From Phialocephala subalpina (Eukaryota > Ascomycota > Leotiomycetes > Helotiales > Mollisiaceae): a stretch of 61,638 nucleotides of DNA. The position numbers were made by a program, and so were the translations under genes. Positions 1 through 12,133 of the stretch are shown here, piece after piece. Position 1 is the first letter of the stretch; the number at the start of each line of letters is the position of its first letter. The notes beneath the pieces were generated by a model. The model saw only the letters and a list, made by a program, of their open reading frames with translations. It was not told the origin of the DNA and ran no database searches. Location: NCBI GenBank assembly GCA_900073065.1, contig FJOG01000003.1, positions 603,480-665,117 on the forward strand, in the 5' to 3' direction.

Positions 1-473
1 AGGCACTACTGGAGCCACCTAGAAAGAGACTTGGCAACTAAGAATGGTTGGGTTATTGGTCACGTTCGTGAATAAGGTGATAGGTGGAGAGAGCCATTGG
101 GAATGTCCCATCTTCTGCGAAACATTCATGCTTAGGTATTTCATGAATGAAAATGATACCAAGAACAGCCATTATATCTGCGAGGGTGACTTGACACCTA
201 TATTACACGGTTAGGTGAGACGGAAAACTCATCACGATCAAAGTAAAGAATTCCCATTTTGTTTGTGAATGTCATCAATTACTACCGGCAGCAATGTTCC
301 CTACTTCGTATTTTCTCTTTGCTGTCACCAATTTTACCATTTCTCTTCGCCCAGTTTACGAATCATGCCGCTAATTTATTCCCAATGCTTTTGCCTGCCG
401 TGATATCGAGCCATCTCCCACACCCAAAGTAAAAGCCTACCCCTGCACATTCTCAACATCAAATCAGCTGCTT
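1..473. other. intergenic, no gene seen
   Basis: No open frame with recognisable family features. It lies downstream of the 2EXR gene on the minus strand and probably contains its 3' UTR. Confidence 0.5.
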
Positions 474-1305
474 CTAAGCAAGAAGAGTGTTCCTGGAGGA
501 GGATTCTTTTGGTAGTGAGTTGTTGTCGAAATGCTTCTTGTAGTCTGGTGAGCTGAGGTCCTTCTGTATTCAAGTTAGATGCGCCCAAGATTATCCAAAG
601 CTTCGCAAACTCACTAGGTGTGCTCTCATCTTCTTGTAGGTTGTGAAAACCAGATATGGCTTTGAATACCCCAACTCTTTAGCCTGCTCCGTATCACTCC
701 TCCACATGCGGTCTAATAGCATTCCTTGGACAAAGTGCTCCGTAGAAGCTCGGCCACTCTGACGAAGGAGGTATATGTGTTTCGGTTGGCCCATTTGCGT
801 CAGGATTCTAGGTGAGATTTGCCAGAAGCTTCTTGGGAAGTTTCGAAATGCGATGGCTGGAAGCTCTTCTTCGATGGGGCACTTGATCTCGCGGGTTGAC
901 AGGTCTTCAGCCAAGAGTTCTCGATCGGCTCCGAAGAATAGGACACAAGACTTCGTCGAACGAAATGACGTCTCTCAAGATATCCATCCATACACCATTG
1001 CCCTGAAGTCGATCTCCGAAGTGTTGCTTGTAGAGCTTCTGGGCCACGATTCTTGAATCGTGGCAAGCATGAAGAAGGGAAGGAACCTTGTAAGATGCCA
1101 CAACCTTTTTGTTGACGACCCAGCCACCGTTTGGATCAGGGATTCGTTCACCTGTTGCGTCAAGGCCGTACTCAGCGTCGATGGAGATGAGCTGACCATC
1201 TGGCTTGACCATCTCCCAGATACAGAGGCGCAGCTCGAGGGGTAGGTCGGGGAAGAAACGGAACTTTCGAGGACCGAGTCCTAGTCGACGAGGCTTGGGA
1301 GGCAT
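474..1305 (-). pseudogene. 2EXR-domain protein, frameshifted
   Basis: 2EXR proteins are a large family restricted to filamentous fungi, with no established biochemical role. The N-terminal part (1305 down to about 930) has the family signature FPDLPLELRLCIWEM near residues 18-32, then a VPSLLHACHDSRIVA segment, where a Cys/Ser-Arg pair is typical of the family. Near 930-945 the frame changes by one base and continues as a family-like FFGADRELLAEDLS segment down to 615. A 51-nt intron (614-564: GTGAGT donor, CTAAC branch site, CAG acceptor) then leads to a short last exon ending in TAG at 474-476. I see no splice pair that would repair the shift, so this is a pseudogene or a one-base sequence error. 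Family membership is secure; functional status is not. Confidence 0.7.
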
Positions 1306-2414
1306 GTTTTCGATCTGAAGGCGGGAATGGAAGTTAGCTTCCGGGCTCGCTCACTACTCCCAGCAAAGAAGAGACAACTTACCTCACTTGTTGGTAAATA
1401 GTACGCGGGCAACTTGTCCCTTGAGCTGTCTTGATCAAAGACAGCGTGTCGATCTATAGAAACAGAAGGACGGACAGGTGAAGAAAGTAGAAGACGTAGA
1501 GGAGGAAATAACGCTAACAAGCGAGTAGCGCATTATCTCCACCCAGATCGTACGAGACGATAAGAAATACCTCTGATAAGAGCAATGAATGGAATTCGGA
1601 CGGCTGACGGTGACGGTATGAGCTTTTTGACCATGCACAGAATGCTTTATTAATAGAAGGTTATTTTTCAAATTTTGTGAACTTTCCCAAAAAGCTATGC
1701 GTACAACAGGTGTGAAAACAAGAGAATAAGGCATAAGGCATTTCACCTAACTCGAAACAATCTTTCATGAACAGTCTCCAAACGCACTAAAGCAAACAGG
1801 AGCAACCCGTATACTAACAAGAGATGTCTTCCTTTGAAGGCTTATACTTGAACTGTAAAGCGAAAGGGCTTAACGCAGTTGGTATGGATAATTCCAAAGT
1901 TACGTACATTTGTACAATGATAGTAAATACAAGTCGGCCACGGTGGAAGATACATGAGACACCCGACTTACAGTCTCTTTGCTTTGAGAGGTCATGGGAT
2001 AAGACCGAGAAAGAGGTGTGGACCATACGACACTTGTCACCAGGCACGAAATATAATACAAGCCATACCGTATTGTTACGAGACAAGTCATTAAATCTCG
2101 TTGAGTCTTGGACCCCTCAAGCGAAATTCAGAGGTGTTGGCTGTTGGGTATCAGGCCTGACATGCTGAGCATATTCTCCCACGAGTGTTCATGGCCAGAG
2201 CCATTCTATTCAATGAGTCTGCGTCCAGTGGAAACTATCGGCAAACAATAAGGTTATTGCGGCCTTGCACTTGCGGAAGCTAAGTAGCTCTTTTATGACT
2301 TCGCTCTCGTCACGCGGCATGCTGACAACTCTCAAATTTCAAAGACTTCCCACTCGGTTCATGTCTCTATTTCTGTCCTCAAAAAGAAATAGACATAGAG
2401 CTAATGTTTGAAAG
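1306..2414. other. intergenic, no supported gene
   Basis: One 114-residue open frame (1824-2168, plus strand) follows a TACTAAC-like sequence, but it has no family resemblance and I do not call it. Otherwise there is nothing I can support. Confidence 0.4.
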
Positions 2415-4235
2415 ATGATGTTCCTCGGAGTGTTCGCTGTGCCTAAATTGTGGTTGAGTGCCGTCCTAAGTAACGTTGGTGGTGGTCTGTATACCCGACC
2501 TACCGACATCTATATTGTTGATGTTGCCGAATGGCTCTATAGTGGAACACCCACCGTGCAAAGTGCGCTGCAGCAGGTTGAGAAGAACTTGGCTTCATAT
2601 TTTGCAGCTAGAAACTAAGATGAGATTTCATTCGCAATCCTAAGATCATGACCTTGAATCATTAATGTTCATAGCTGACCAGAAGCCCAGACACATGCCT
2701 CCACGCTGGCCGGCCTTTTCTAGTTCAACCATGGACTCCAGCGTGTCAATGAAACTTCTGGACCAAAAACCAAAGGTGACACTGTCTTCTGCATCGCATC
2801 GCTGTCCAAATACATTGCAGCAGATTCTGCTCTAGCAGTAACGACTCAAAGCAAAGCTTAAACCAGGATCACACGACTGACCTTAGATACCGTACTGATC
2901 GATGCCCTGCCTTCATTTAGCCTCCCCGAGTACGACTGGGAGTGTAGTGGCAGCGATATCACGCCCTCCATGCTGGGAGGTGACATCTCGGGACTTCCAA
3001 GAGAAGGAAAGCCAAAGCGCCTTCAACAAATATTTCGGGCTCGCTCTTGCTAGTGTTGACGTGATTGGCAACATCTGAGCATCGGCAACACCTGATTCTG
3101 TTGTCAGAAACGTTGCTCAACGGGATCTGGTCTTTGCACCAAGGCAACGCGCAATTTATTTCAATGGCAGGCTCTCCCCGCTTGGGCATGCGGTCGCCAA
3201 TTACCGGAATCGTTTGAAGAATAGCAGTGTTGTCTGGAATGGGGTCGCTACTAGCGATGTACTCAAGCCGTTGAACATGTCTCGATCATTCTTTGGACCA
3301 TTTCCCGACAAATCGAGAGGGAATATCAGTGTAACAGACACAGGCAACTGGGCCGACTTGGTGATTGGAGGAGGCTATTTTGCTACTGCAGGAGCGCGGA
3401 GTTCTGGAAATGACTGCCTCAGCTACGTGCACAACTTTTGAGCCTTTGGTTAAAGCCGAAGCTTGGACTCATCACGCCGACCCAAAGACGCACATTCCTA
3501 TAACCAAGGACTGCCTTGTCTGATGGCTCTCAGCAGCTTGGTTTCGGATGGGAGGCTTCTCTGATGAAGCCCAATTCTGGAGACTCGACGTACGGTATGT
3601 TGGTTCTTGTCCTTCCAGAACTCGCCTGTTGGATGAAATCTGTTCTCTTCGGGATATGACTAACTTCTTGGTACATATACAGCGTATATGGTCATATGGT
3701 AAGTCTGATGATAGCGGAGGATACCATTATTATCTCTCCCTCATCCGAAATCTCGGATTTGGATTCGGAGTCCTCATAACTGAAGGTTCAGCTCTCCTGT
3801 ATCAACTAACTACACCAGCCTTATATACGAAACATTCGCTCCATCCGCATATGATTCTCTCATTCCTACGTTATGCACTGCGCATTCCTCGTTCTTGGTA
3901 TATAAGTATGCTAGCAACTATGCTTGGTCTGTCAAAGTTTGATAGATATATTTTCCGTGGAGGTGGAAGTCGATATTCTCTATCTCCATCCTCAAAGCTT
4001 GGAGTATGGAAACGTAAGTGCATTGACGAGGTTAGATTTTTCTGGGCAGATGACAAATGATGAACCAATCCTCTGGTCCACGTCAAAGGGAGCGGCTTTG
4101 ACACCGAGTGATGTAGGTGACGGGTTAAATTTCAGACTGTGTGCGACTCTACTCTGGCAGCGACTTGAGATTATGTGGAATTCGACGGGTGAGTTGCCGT
4201 TCCTTAAGGGTTTGCAGCGTAAAGAGCATGGTTAA
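2415..4235 (+). pseudogene. beta-lactamase-like serine hydrolase relic
   Basis: This is a decayed member of the fungal beta-lactamase/transpeptidase-like family (class C beta-lactamase fold, active-site SxxK). Remnants appear in the expected order across three frames. An N-terminal helix-like piece ends SALQQVEKNLASYF (2415-2618). The active-site block FCIASLSKYIAADSALA lies near 2790-2840, with SLSK as the SxxK motif. Then come LPSFSLPEYDWECSG and a GGDISGLPR piece (about 2905-3000), VLKPLNMSRSFFGPFPDKSRG and GGGYFATAGA (3214-3400), a QQLGFGWEASL block (about 3530-3570), LGFGFGVLITEGS (about 3750-3795) and a C-terminal LDFSGQM...ILWSTSKG stretch (about 4045-4095). Stops and frameshifts separate almost every block, so sequencing error is not a reasonable explanation. 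The boundaries are approximate. Confidence 0.72.
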
Positions 4236-5576
4236 TAATTTTTAGGTATACAAGCCAGAGCGGTTGGGCGTTAGACACGGTGCAAGTCGTGGAAGGTGGC
4301 AAGGGGATGATGGAAATCAGATATCCTCCGTCGGATGCTTCATTGATCAGGAATTGAGATTGTGAAAGACGAAGAGAGCTTGCTATTTAATCCAGTTGTT
4401 GAATCTTTGACGAGAGATATATACTCTTCTCCGGCGGTATTATACAGATAAATAAGAGTGGACGTTGGACGTCGAGATAGACCAATTGCGCCTAGTCATC
4501 AGTGGATGAAGCCCCGGACTGCAGGTCCTTCAGACTTCGACATTTTCTCAACACCGCCAATTCCACAGCAACAGGCACATTGAAAGATCCGATCATTATC
4601 TGCAACTTATAGTATGTCTACCGGACCATTGCTTTCCTCTCTTCGAGTGCTGGAAAAAGCTAACCAGAACTACAGTGCCACGCGACTCCCCAGCACTGCA
4701 GTCGACGTGACCCCAATCGTGACATGTCCGCCTTCAGGCATCTACTTTCCTTGAATCTTTGAGATCCCGTTGGAGAGGTGAAATATGGCCCCAATATAGC
4801 ATATTCCTGTGTCTGTCTTTGATATCTTGATATCAACTCTCTGCACAAGAGCCGAACCGTGTAACTTCCATCCTCCGAGTTAAAAACGTGAATATACAGT
4901 CGAGTTTTGTCCGATTAATACATCGAAGTACGGTCGTCACGCCAGGTATATTGGTGTTCATCACATACGCAGTCTCGTAACGGAATATGGGAATCAAGCA
5001 TTGTAGTCTCCAGTGCACACGTCTTCCACTTTCACGGGAAAGTTCTCGCCAGGTCGACGAAGGCAGCACTAGTCCACTCTTTTCTAGTAACGCCTTTTCA
5101 CCTGTCACATTCAGAGACCTTTCAGCTGGCCATGGAAACCTCTGCAAAATCAAGATAGATTTCGTACGTACCACAATGTCTCCGTGTTGTTCCTTGTTCA
5201 TTAACTTTCGATGTCTCAAGCTGTGCAGGGCAACTGCGGGGAGCCGCCATGAACATCTGGTCAATTGGTCCCCTAGACGGCTCATCGTGCAGTGGTGGGT
5301 TTGCTTTCAATTAAGATGCTGCTGGAAAGCTAGACTGAGGTCACTTTCAAACCTCAAGAGGATAATGGAATTAGAGAGAACCTAATCGGAAGGGAATTTG
5401 CTTTGAGGAGATCGTCTAACTAGGGCTAAATGTGAGAAAGGAGATGTTTAAGGTATAAAAGTTTCCCTACTCCGACCCCGCCCTCATTTACTCCAAGTCT
5501 CTGAAGCTCTCTTCATTGTCATCTCGATTCCGATTATTCTCGAAAATTTTGCCAACTTTCCTTGTCGTCATTCAAA
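4236..5576. other. intergenic, no supported gene
   Basis: Several overlapping open frames of 60-150 codons occur on both strands, none with family features or a splice structure. The last 150 bp carry a TATA box and a pyrimidine-rich leader before the RTA1 relic. Confidence 0.4.
5454..5460 (+). promoter_or_regulatory. TATA box upstream of RTA1 relic
   Basis: TATAAAA lies about 117 bp before the ATG at 5577, followed by a C/T-rich stretch typical of fungal leaders. It suggests that the gene once had a standard core promoter. Confidence 0.4.
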
Positions 5577-6990
5577 ATGCAAGAGGGAGACAGTTTTCTG
5601 GTCATGGAACGATGGGGTGCAGTTTCTCTAGCAGAAGGCCGCACTATTGAAAATTGCCAGACTACATTATGAGCGTACGGCTACCTCCCCTCGGAAGCTG
5701 CGAACACTACTTTTTATGTCATATTTGCCCTCGCCTTTCTCGCACATGTCATGTTCGGTGTCTTGTTCAGCGAGTATCGAATTTGGGGTTTCTCGGTCGC
5801 ACTAGGCTTTGGTACACTGCTAGAACTCATCGGTACCCAAACCCAAACTGCACATGTTGAAGCACTTGATCTGCTCTGACAACATGCCAGGATATGGTGG
5901 ACGAGTTGGTATGCACGGAATTCCGTCCAGCAACTGGGCGTATGCATCCCTCCACCTTCCGCGACATGTAACTGATGCTCAAAGTTTTGGTATCAACATC
6001 GTTCGCCTTACTGGTGCACCTGCTTTCATCGCTGCTGGGATATATCTCACCTTGGAACATTTGTGAGCACTCTTTGCCAGCGGTCAATCAAATCTCTAAG
6101 CAAAATTCATAGTGCCATCATCCTGGGTCAGAAGTACTCGCGCATTGCTCCTCGATGGTACACCCGCATCTTCACCGGTTGCGATGTTATCTCCATCGTC
6201 ATAAAAACATACAGCGTCTTTCTCGCATTACAAACTGTCTCGAGGTAATCGCGACGACAGCATCGGCTCCTCCCTCGCCACAGATCACGCGTCCTCCCAA
6301 GCCGCAAACACCAGCATGTTAGCCGGCATGGCATTCCAAATCTTCACCATGATATCCTTGGCTCCTCCGCCCTCGTAATTACTCTTCGTTTCCGTCAACA
6401 TCCTCCACCCCGACATCGCTTACATCCTCTTCTTACGAAACAGCTAAAACGCGCAGTCATGGCATTGATGGCGGCCTATCTTGCCATCCTGATAAGGTGT
6501 ATCTACAGGCTTGCGGATTTTTCCTGCGGCTGGGGGGAATAGGATAATGCAGAATGAAGTTGGTTTCATAGTGCTCGATGGAGGGTCGTATATTGTTGCT
6601 TGTGTGGCGCTGATTATTTGGCACCCGGCGGATATGATTCTAAAGTCGAGGGAGATCGCTGCTTTTGAGGCGAGGGAACCGACGGTGCTGAGGAATGTGA
6701 TACGGGTGAGAGCGAGCATCGGCCGAGAGGCTGGTAGAAGGGCGATGGGTGAGGAGCCAATGTTTATGGAGCAGAGAGTCATCGAGGACGGAGTGGAAGG
6801 CGGGAACGTGAACGTGAGTGGGACTGAAAAGCGAGACCAGCCAGTGTTGATAGAAGATGAGGTGATTGTAGGCGGAGCGGAGAGTGGGAATGTGAAGATA
6901 GGCGCGGGGAAATGCTGGTGGGAGCGAAAATCGCGACCGGCCAATGTTTACGGAGGAGGGGACAATGTGGGTGGAGCAGACCAGGTGTGA
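5577..6990 (+). pseudogene. RTA1-family lipid-translocating membrane protein, broken
   Basis: RTA1-like proteins are seven-helix fungal membrane proteins linked to 7-aminocholesterol and sphingoid-base resistance. From the ATG at 5577 the frame runs to a TGA at about 5672 where the family context (AYGYLPS) suggests a former Trp. It continues with NTTFYVIFALAFLAH and LGFGTLLELIG. A 58-nt intron (5833-5890) joins ELIG to YGGRVGMHG exactly in frame. Later blocks are LTGAPAFIAAGIYLTLEH, a probable second intron (GTGAGC at about 6064 to an AG at about 6112), then FTGCDVISIVIKTY, LAGMAFQIFTM and IRCIYRLADF, and VGFIVLDGGSY...IIWHPADM. At least one stop and two frameshifts separate these blocks. The order matches the family throughout, so identity is good and inactivation likely. 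Confidence 0.75.
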
Positions 6991-7317
6991 ATGATCCGCA
7001 TTCATTTGGACATTGGAGGCCCCTCAAAATCCGACTCTCCTTCAGTGGAGACGTTTTGCTGCGGAAAGTAGTTATTTTGAGTGGAAGGCCTCGTGGGGTG
7101 GGAGGCCTCTTTGCGGCCTCGCAAGAAATGTATCATCATCACTTCTCTTACCATCCACGCCGACTCCGATTGACTCAGCCGGAGCCTCATCCATGTGATT
7201 TTGAGCCCCTATGTTAATTCGAAAGGAGGGCCTCGTTATTCTATCAAAATATAAACCCTCCTCTCCTCAACCAAATTCTCCTCTCTCACTCCTCAGTCCA
7301 CTTTCATCTTCATCTCC
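6991..7317. other. intergenic with core promoter
   Basis: Contains a TATA-like element and a pyrimidine-rich run (about 7257-7320) just before the next ATG. I see no coding sequence. Confidence 0.4.
7250..7255 (+). promoter_or_regulatory. TATA box for the 7318-8016 gene
   Basis: TATAAA lies 63 bp before the ATG at 7318 and is followed by a long CTCCTCT-type pyrimidine stretch. Spacing and composition fit a fungal core promoter. Confidence 0.4.
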
Positions 7318-8016
7318 ATGCAGATCCCTTCAACATCCAACCGCTTCCTCATCCTCCAAGATGAGTGTGCAGAGGATGGTGAACACAACATAAACGCCAA
7401 CGATAGCCTAGAAATCATCCTCCAACAAACTCAACGTTTCATCTCCATGTTGCCAGAGCTTCAAACACGATGCACGATCCTAAACTTCCTCGACGGTATT
7501 GATTTAGAGACATTCATGCCTAATAAATCGCAAACAAGACCTTTCCTACCTAACTCAGGTAGCTCTCTCTGTTCTCATACCACGACTCATTCCTATTACG
7601 TTTGAAAGGCTTGAATGCTGACCTGAAGTGCGGGACTAGGTGGGTCGCAGATATACCACGAACAGATGTACCAAAACACGACGATCAGAATATGTATGAA
7701 GGAAGAGCGAAAGTTTTCTAACTCCGACTCCCGAAGCAAACGTGAATTCGTCCGCTTTGTAGCATTCGTTCTTCCCGCAAAGGAGAGACTCGAGGTGGTG
7801 GTGAAAACAGGAAGTGGTTTCGGTAGGCCAGACTGGAGGGATATGGTCCGGTGTTTGAAAGAGAGGGTTGATGATTTTGGGGGCGATGGGGTGGAAAGGG
7901 AGCGGGGTAGGATGAGAAGTGGAGAGGATGATTGGGAGGAGGTGGCTCAGGTGGGTGAGCGGTGGGCTTGGGGGGATTGGTGTGGGGTTTGCCAAGGGCC
8001 TTGTAGAAGTTGGTGA
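7318..8016 (+). CDS. hypothetical protein, two exons
   Basis: I do not recognise this protein. The gene model rests on splicing. Exon 1 (7318-7558) and exon 2 (7640-8016) flank an 81-nt intron with a GTAGCT donor, a GCTGAC branch point and a TAG acceptor. Removing it joins two open frames into 205 codons. The N-terminal half has an amphipathic stretch (SLEIILQQTQRFISMLPELQ, about residues 27-46). The C-terminal half has FVRFVAFVLPAKERLEVVV, followed by a charged region rich in Arg, Glu and Gly and a Trp/Cys-containing end (WGDWCGVCQGPCRSW). There is no signal peptide or membrane segment. The TATA box and leader directly upstream support it. The ATG choice could move, since a second ATG lies at 7361 in another frame. 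Confidence 0.45.
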
Positions 8017-8284
8017 GCATTGATCTTTGGATGTTTGTTCTCGGCCTGGACAGTGATGCGAGATAGAGGAAAGGATAGGGCAAGCGTGCGAGAGGCCTAT
8101 GTCGGACATAGATATATAGCTTGGCTGTACAGAAAGAGCGAAATAAGAAACACAGTTGATGGATTCGAAAAATTGGTTAAAATCTGAGATGCAACGTAAA
8201 TCATTATAGAGCTTTTGTGCGCTCTAAACGCCATGCTCCAGACGAAATCGCAAAATGCCAACGACACACGCAGGATGCAGGTAA

Positions 8285-9859
8285 TCAGTTGGGCGAGTCA
8301 ACCTCGCCACGAACCTGCTTTCCAGCAGGCTCTTCAATAGGCGATGTAGCAACCCTCATGACCTCATCCAAAATCCCGAAACCCTCCTCAAGCTCCGCTT
8401 CGGTAATGGTCAAGCTGGGCACAAATCGCAATGTGTTCATACCAGCAGTGATGACCAGTAATCCCCTCTCACGAGCCGCTGTGACGACTGGTGTTGGATC
8501 TTGGGTGAGCTGTAATCCGAGGATGAGTCCTCTACCTCGGATCTCTTTCACAAGTTCGGGGTATTTCTGCTGGAGCTGCTCGAGGTGCTTGACGATAATC
8601 TTGCTCTTCGCGGTAACTGATGCTTGGAGCTTCGGATCTGAGAGTCGGCTGACGATGTAATGTGCAAGTCTAGCAGCCAATGGGTTTCCACCAAAAGTTG
8701 TTCCGTGATCACCAACCACAATCTTCTCTGCCACATTGTTATTCACGATCGTGGCTCCGATGGGGAACCCATTGCCCAGTGCCTTGGCCGTAGTAATGAT
8801 ATCCGGGTGTGCTTCTTTCGGTAATGAGGCGTGAGCCCAGAACGTGCCTGTTCGAGAAAGGCCGCATTGAATCTCGTCGTAGATCAGCACCGCGCCCACT
8901 TCTCGACACCGTTTCGCGAGAGCAGTTAAGAACTCTTCTGTGCCGACAATTACTCCTCCTTCTCCCTGGATTGGCTCAACAATAACACCGCATGTCTTCT
9001 CCGTCACCAACTCGTTGATCCCAGCGATATCATTGTATGTTCCATATTTGAACCCTGGCAGCATCGGTGCGAATGGCTTCTGGTATTTCGGGTTCGGCGT
9101 TGCGGATAATGCTCCCATTGTTCGTCCATGGAATGAGTTCTGAAACGATACTAACTCGTACTTTTCTCCCGATGGGTCTACAACCTTTCCCGCTTTTCGT
9201 GCGAACTTGATTGCTGCTTCGTTGGCTTCAGTGCCGGAGTTGCATATGAATACTGATGCAGCATCGTGCATGCCCCCGGCCTCGAGCGTCTTCTTCACCA
9301 GTATTTCAGAGAGTGCGCCAATCCATGGGTTATGGTATAGATTCGAGGTATGGATCAAAGTCTTGGCCTAGATGTGGGAGTTAGTGAAGTTCGGAACAAG
9401 GTGGGGTGAGTCATGTACCTGTTGGGCAATGATTCTAGCCATCTCAGGATCACAGTGCCCCAAGGCATTGACTGCGATTCCAGCAGTCATGTCTAGGTAT
9501 TTCCTGTTCTCGACATCCCATAGATAACATCCTTCTCCCTTCACGAACATTGGTGGTGGTCGAACGTAGGTCTTCACCATGTAGGGTGCTTGCTCGTTCA
9601 CCAGAGCTGCTGTTGGGGAGTCTGCTGCTGGATCTGGGTTTGGAAGACGGGCATCGCGCTGCAGATTGATTGTCAGTCATAGCCATCTCCCTGCAGAACC
9701 TGCACATACATATATTTCGTCCCTGGTCTCTTGAGGAAGATTTGTTGCCGCAGCTGCTGCTTGAGAAGCATTCCTCTTGAAAACACCATTGGCAGACGAG
9801 GGCAAGTTGGTCGCTTTCAGGGTGGCGGCAACTCTCTTTGCAGATATCCGAAGAGCCAT
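8285..9859 (-). CDS. ARG8: acetylornithine aminotransferase, mitochondrial
   Basis: Class III PLP-dependent aminotransferase that converts N-acetylglutamate semialdehyde to N-acetylornithine in arginine synthesis; the fungal enzyme acts in the mitochondrial matrix. Exons 9859-9710, 9658-9419 and 9367-8285 are separated by introns of 51 and 50 nt with clean GT-AG ends and give 490 residues. The first 40 residues are rich in Arg, Ala and Ser and low in acid, a typical matrix-targeting sequence. Later motifs are NSGTEANEAAIKFAR (about 173-187, cofactor phosphate), DEIQCGLSRTG (294-304, with the Asp that contacts the PLP ring) and TTAKALGNG with the Schiff-base Lys at about 325. Length and motif spacing match the family and no lesion is seen. 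It is the clearest housekeeping gene in the window. ACOAT/ARG8 is preferred over ornithine transaminase because of the mitochondrial leader and the HTSNLYHNPW motif. Confidence 0.95.
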
Positions 9860-10433
9860 TATTCTGAAGTATATCGCACAATGGGTAACATGGAGGAAGA
9901 AAGAGCTCGTGGTGACTGAGGGATTATGCGTCAGTGTTTCCAGATAGCGTTATCGGTACCGCGACTTTATGCAGCCGAATTTTTCTGCCGCAGGGATAAA
10001 AATTTCAACGAACATGGCCTGGTGGAGAAGACAGCAGGCTTTTAATGAATAGCAAAGTCTTTCTCCGGTTTAGAGATATTCAACATTCCTATAAATCAAT
10101 TCCGATATCAAAATTGAACTTTGAAATGTAGAATGTATGTTTTTGGGGGAGAAGTCTCCAGGAGGGAGTGGAAGAAATGGCGATACATTCACACCTCTCT
10201 CACCGCCCAGCCTTACCTCAACGGGCATAGCTCGTGTCTATGTGCTTGGGATCTCCGACGACCTGATCTCCTTCCACCGAGCACTCACGTTTTATGAACA
10301 ACACTCACACCTCACACCTCACAATATTTCATTCAGATCTCCTGATCCAAAATTATCGAACAACCTCGAGAGCTAAACTCGAAGCCACATCTACTCCAGA
10401 GGACAAGCAATCGGCCGGGAGTTTTGTCTCACG
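9860..10433. other. divergent intergenic region
   Basis: Spacer between the start codons of the ARG8-type gene and the plus-strand 2EXR gene, so it holds both promoters. I see no coding sequence and no clear Gcn4-type TGACTC palindrome. Confidence 0.4.
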
Positions 10434-11531
10434 ATGGCCAGCGTCGTGATTAATGTTACGAGACCCGATGTGCGATGCACGTTTCGTTGTTGCCGTGATG
10501 CCCAACTGGACACATTCACAGTATACTCGGAGCTGCCGGCTGAACTGAGGCTTAAGATCTGGCAGCATACTTTCGAGCCACGAACAGTTCACATGTACCT
10601 TGGCGAGAACGGTGAACCGGATGAAGATGAAGATGGGGAGGAAGATGGAGAGGACGATGTGGATTCACTACCCCTCCTGCAAGTGACCATTGCGAGTGAT
10701 CAGCCCCTGCCCGAAGCATTTTCAGTCTGCAAGGAATCAAGGGAGTTCGCCATGATCAGATATACCACGCTGCTGACCAGCGATCCTTTGGACATCGAAG
10801 AAATCCTCAGAATATCCAATCCAACCCGATTCAGCGATGTCAAGATACTAGGCTCTCGCTATATGCCCATTGATCTCGAACGCGACACCCTAGTCATAAC
10901 CGACCTTGCGACTCCGCTCGACCCGGCCATGCCATCCTTCATTGCCAAGCATCGTGTTAGAAACCTGGTCTTGTCGCAAGCTACGTTGGAGCACCATACC
11001 ACCTGGGACGTCAAGTGGGCAAAGGTTGCAGCCAATTTTCCCAACCTGAAGACTCTGAATCTGGCCTTCGGTGACAGAACTTGTCCCATGAATTCGGATG
11101 AGCGGGACGTCGAGGACCACCTCATTCCCATGGACTCCAATCTGGAGGACTTGTTCCATTTCTTCCATCACCAGTTTGGACGAAACCGTAACCGTCCAGG
11201 AGCCGATATGAATTGCTTATTCTTTGAATTCCAACAATCATCTATCATCAAGGAGAAGTATTGGGCCTTCGCAACCGGGGACAAAGCTCCTTCTCAGTGG
11301 TTCAAGATGGTTTTCACAACCAGCTTCTGGACTACGAAGAGGGCGCTCGATCATCTCCTCTCAGTTGGGTGGCCAATGCAGATCAGCAACGTACGACAGT
11401 TACCTCGAGATGAGCGAGATAAATGGCGAGATGCTCTCCCAAGGACTTTCTGGTTCAGGCGGGATGTTTGTTATCGAGACGATTCGCTCCGCAGTCGATA
11501 TGACGGAATACAGCAACTTTTCTCAGAGTAA
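10434..11531 (+). CDS. 2EXR-domain protein
   Basis: Single-exon gene of 365 residues. The family signature begins at residue 28 (FTVYSELPAELRLKIWQHTF), followed by a long acidic insertion (DEDEDGEEDGEDDVD, about 63-77), and then ALPEAF-like and SVCKESREFAM blocks that match the second half of the 2EXR repeat (CRESR-type motif). The C-terminal 200 residues are not recognisable by motif. There is no signal peptide or membrane helix. 2EXR proteins are very numerous in Leotiomycetes and Sordariomycetes and have no assigned function. A second, broken member lies at 474-1305, but the two differ enough not to be a recent tandem duplicate. Confidence 0.85.
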   Translation: MASVVINVTRPDVRCTFRCCRDAQLDTFTVYSELPAELRLKIWQHTFEPRTVHMYLGENGEPDEDEDGEEDGEDDVDSLPLLQVTIASDQPLPEAFSVCKESREFAMIRYTTLLTSDPLDIEEILRISNPTRFSDVKILGSRYMPIDLERDTLVITDLATPLDPAMPSFIAKHRVRNLVLSQATLEHHTTWDVKWAKVAANFPNLKTLNLAFGDRTCPMNSDERDVEDHLIPMDSNLEDLFHFFHHQFGRNRNRPGADMNCLFFEFQQSSIIKEKYWAFATGDKAPSQWFKMVFTTSFWTTKRALDHLLSVGWPMQISNVRQLPRDERDKWRDALPRTFWFRRDVCYRDDSLRSRYDGIQQLFSE

Positions 11532-12133
11532 TGAGATAACTCCATAGCTTTTATTGCTCTTGCTATCCGACTTTCACCTCGAATCAATACCGAAAACCTC
11601 ACGGATATCTACCCAAACAAAGCATCTGAAGAGAACGAGGGTGCTTCTTATCGAAATAGCAGAGACAGTTCCACCCAAAGGGTTTGTCTCTGTCAAGACT
11701 TGCCCCATTCCATCTTGCTTATCCACCGAGTGCGAGTTTTTCACTGCATGCAAGACACGACACTAATGTAATTACTCCTGGCGGATTCAGCCCTGCAGTC
11801 CTTCATCATGCGAAGTGAGATATTATGTCTTTTCGTCAGGCCCTCCATTGGGCGCAGGCTCCGAGCAATCCACGTAAGAGCGGTAGCGGTTGTCGCCTTA
11901 TCTCGAGTCTTGCTTTTCCAGGTCTCAGGTGCAATCTCCGCCTCATATCAATACTTATCATGTCGCGAAACTCTCCTGCTTCCCGCCTGCTTTTGCTACT
12001 CGTCGTCTTCTCCATTGACTGCGGATTATATCTATGAAAATTCCAGACAATTATACTGATCTGAGCCTCCTCGCGTTAACTCTTCCGTCAAATAATCGTC
12101 TCGCTGATTTGGACAGTATCAGATCCCTTAATT
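11532..12133. other. intergenic, no supported gene
   Basis: Open frames up to 83 codons only, without features. It includes a C/T-rich stretch and a possible leader before the short plus-strand frame at 12134. Confidence 0.4.

Noticed and set aside
1824..2168. 114-codon frame after a TACTAAC-like word
   Set aside because: The branch-like word is not followed by a convincing gene, and the protein has no recognisable features.
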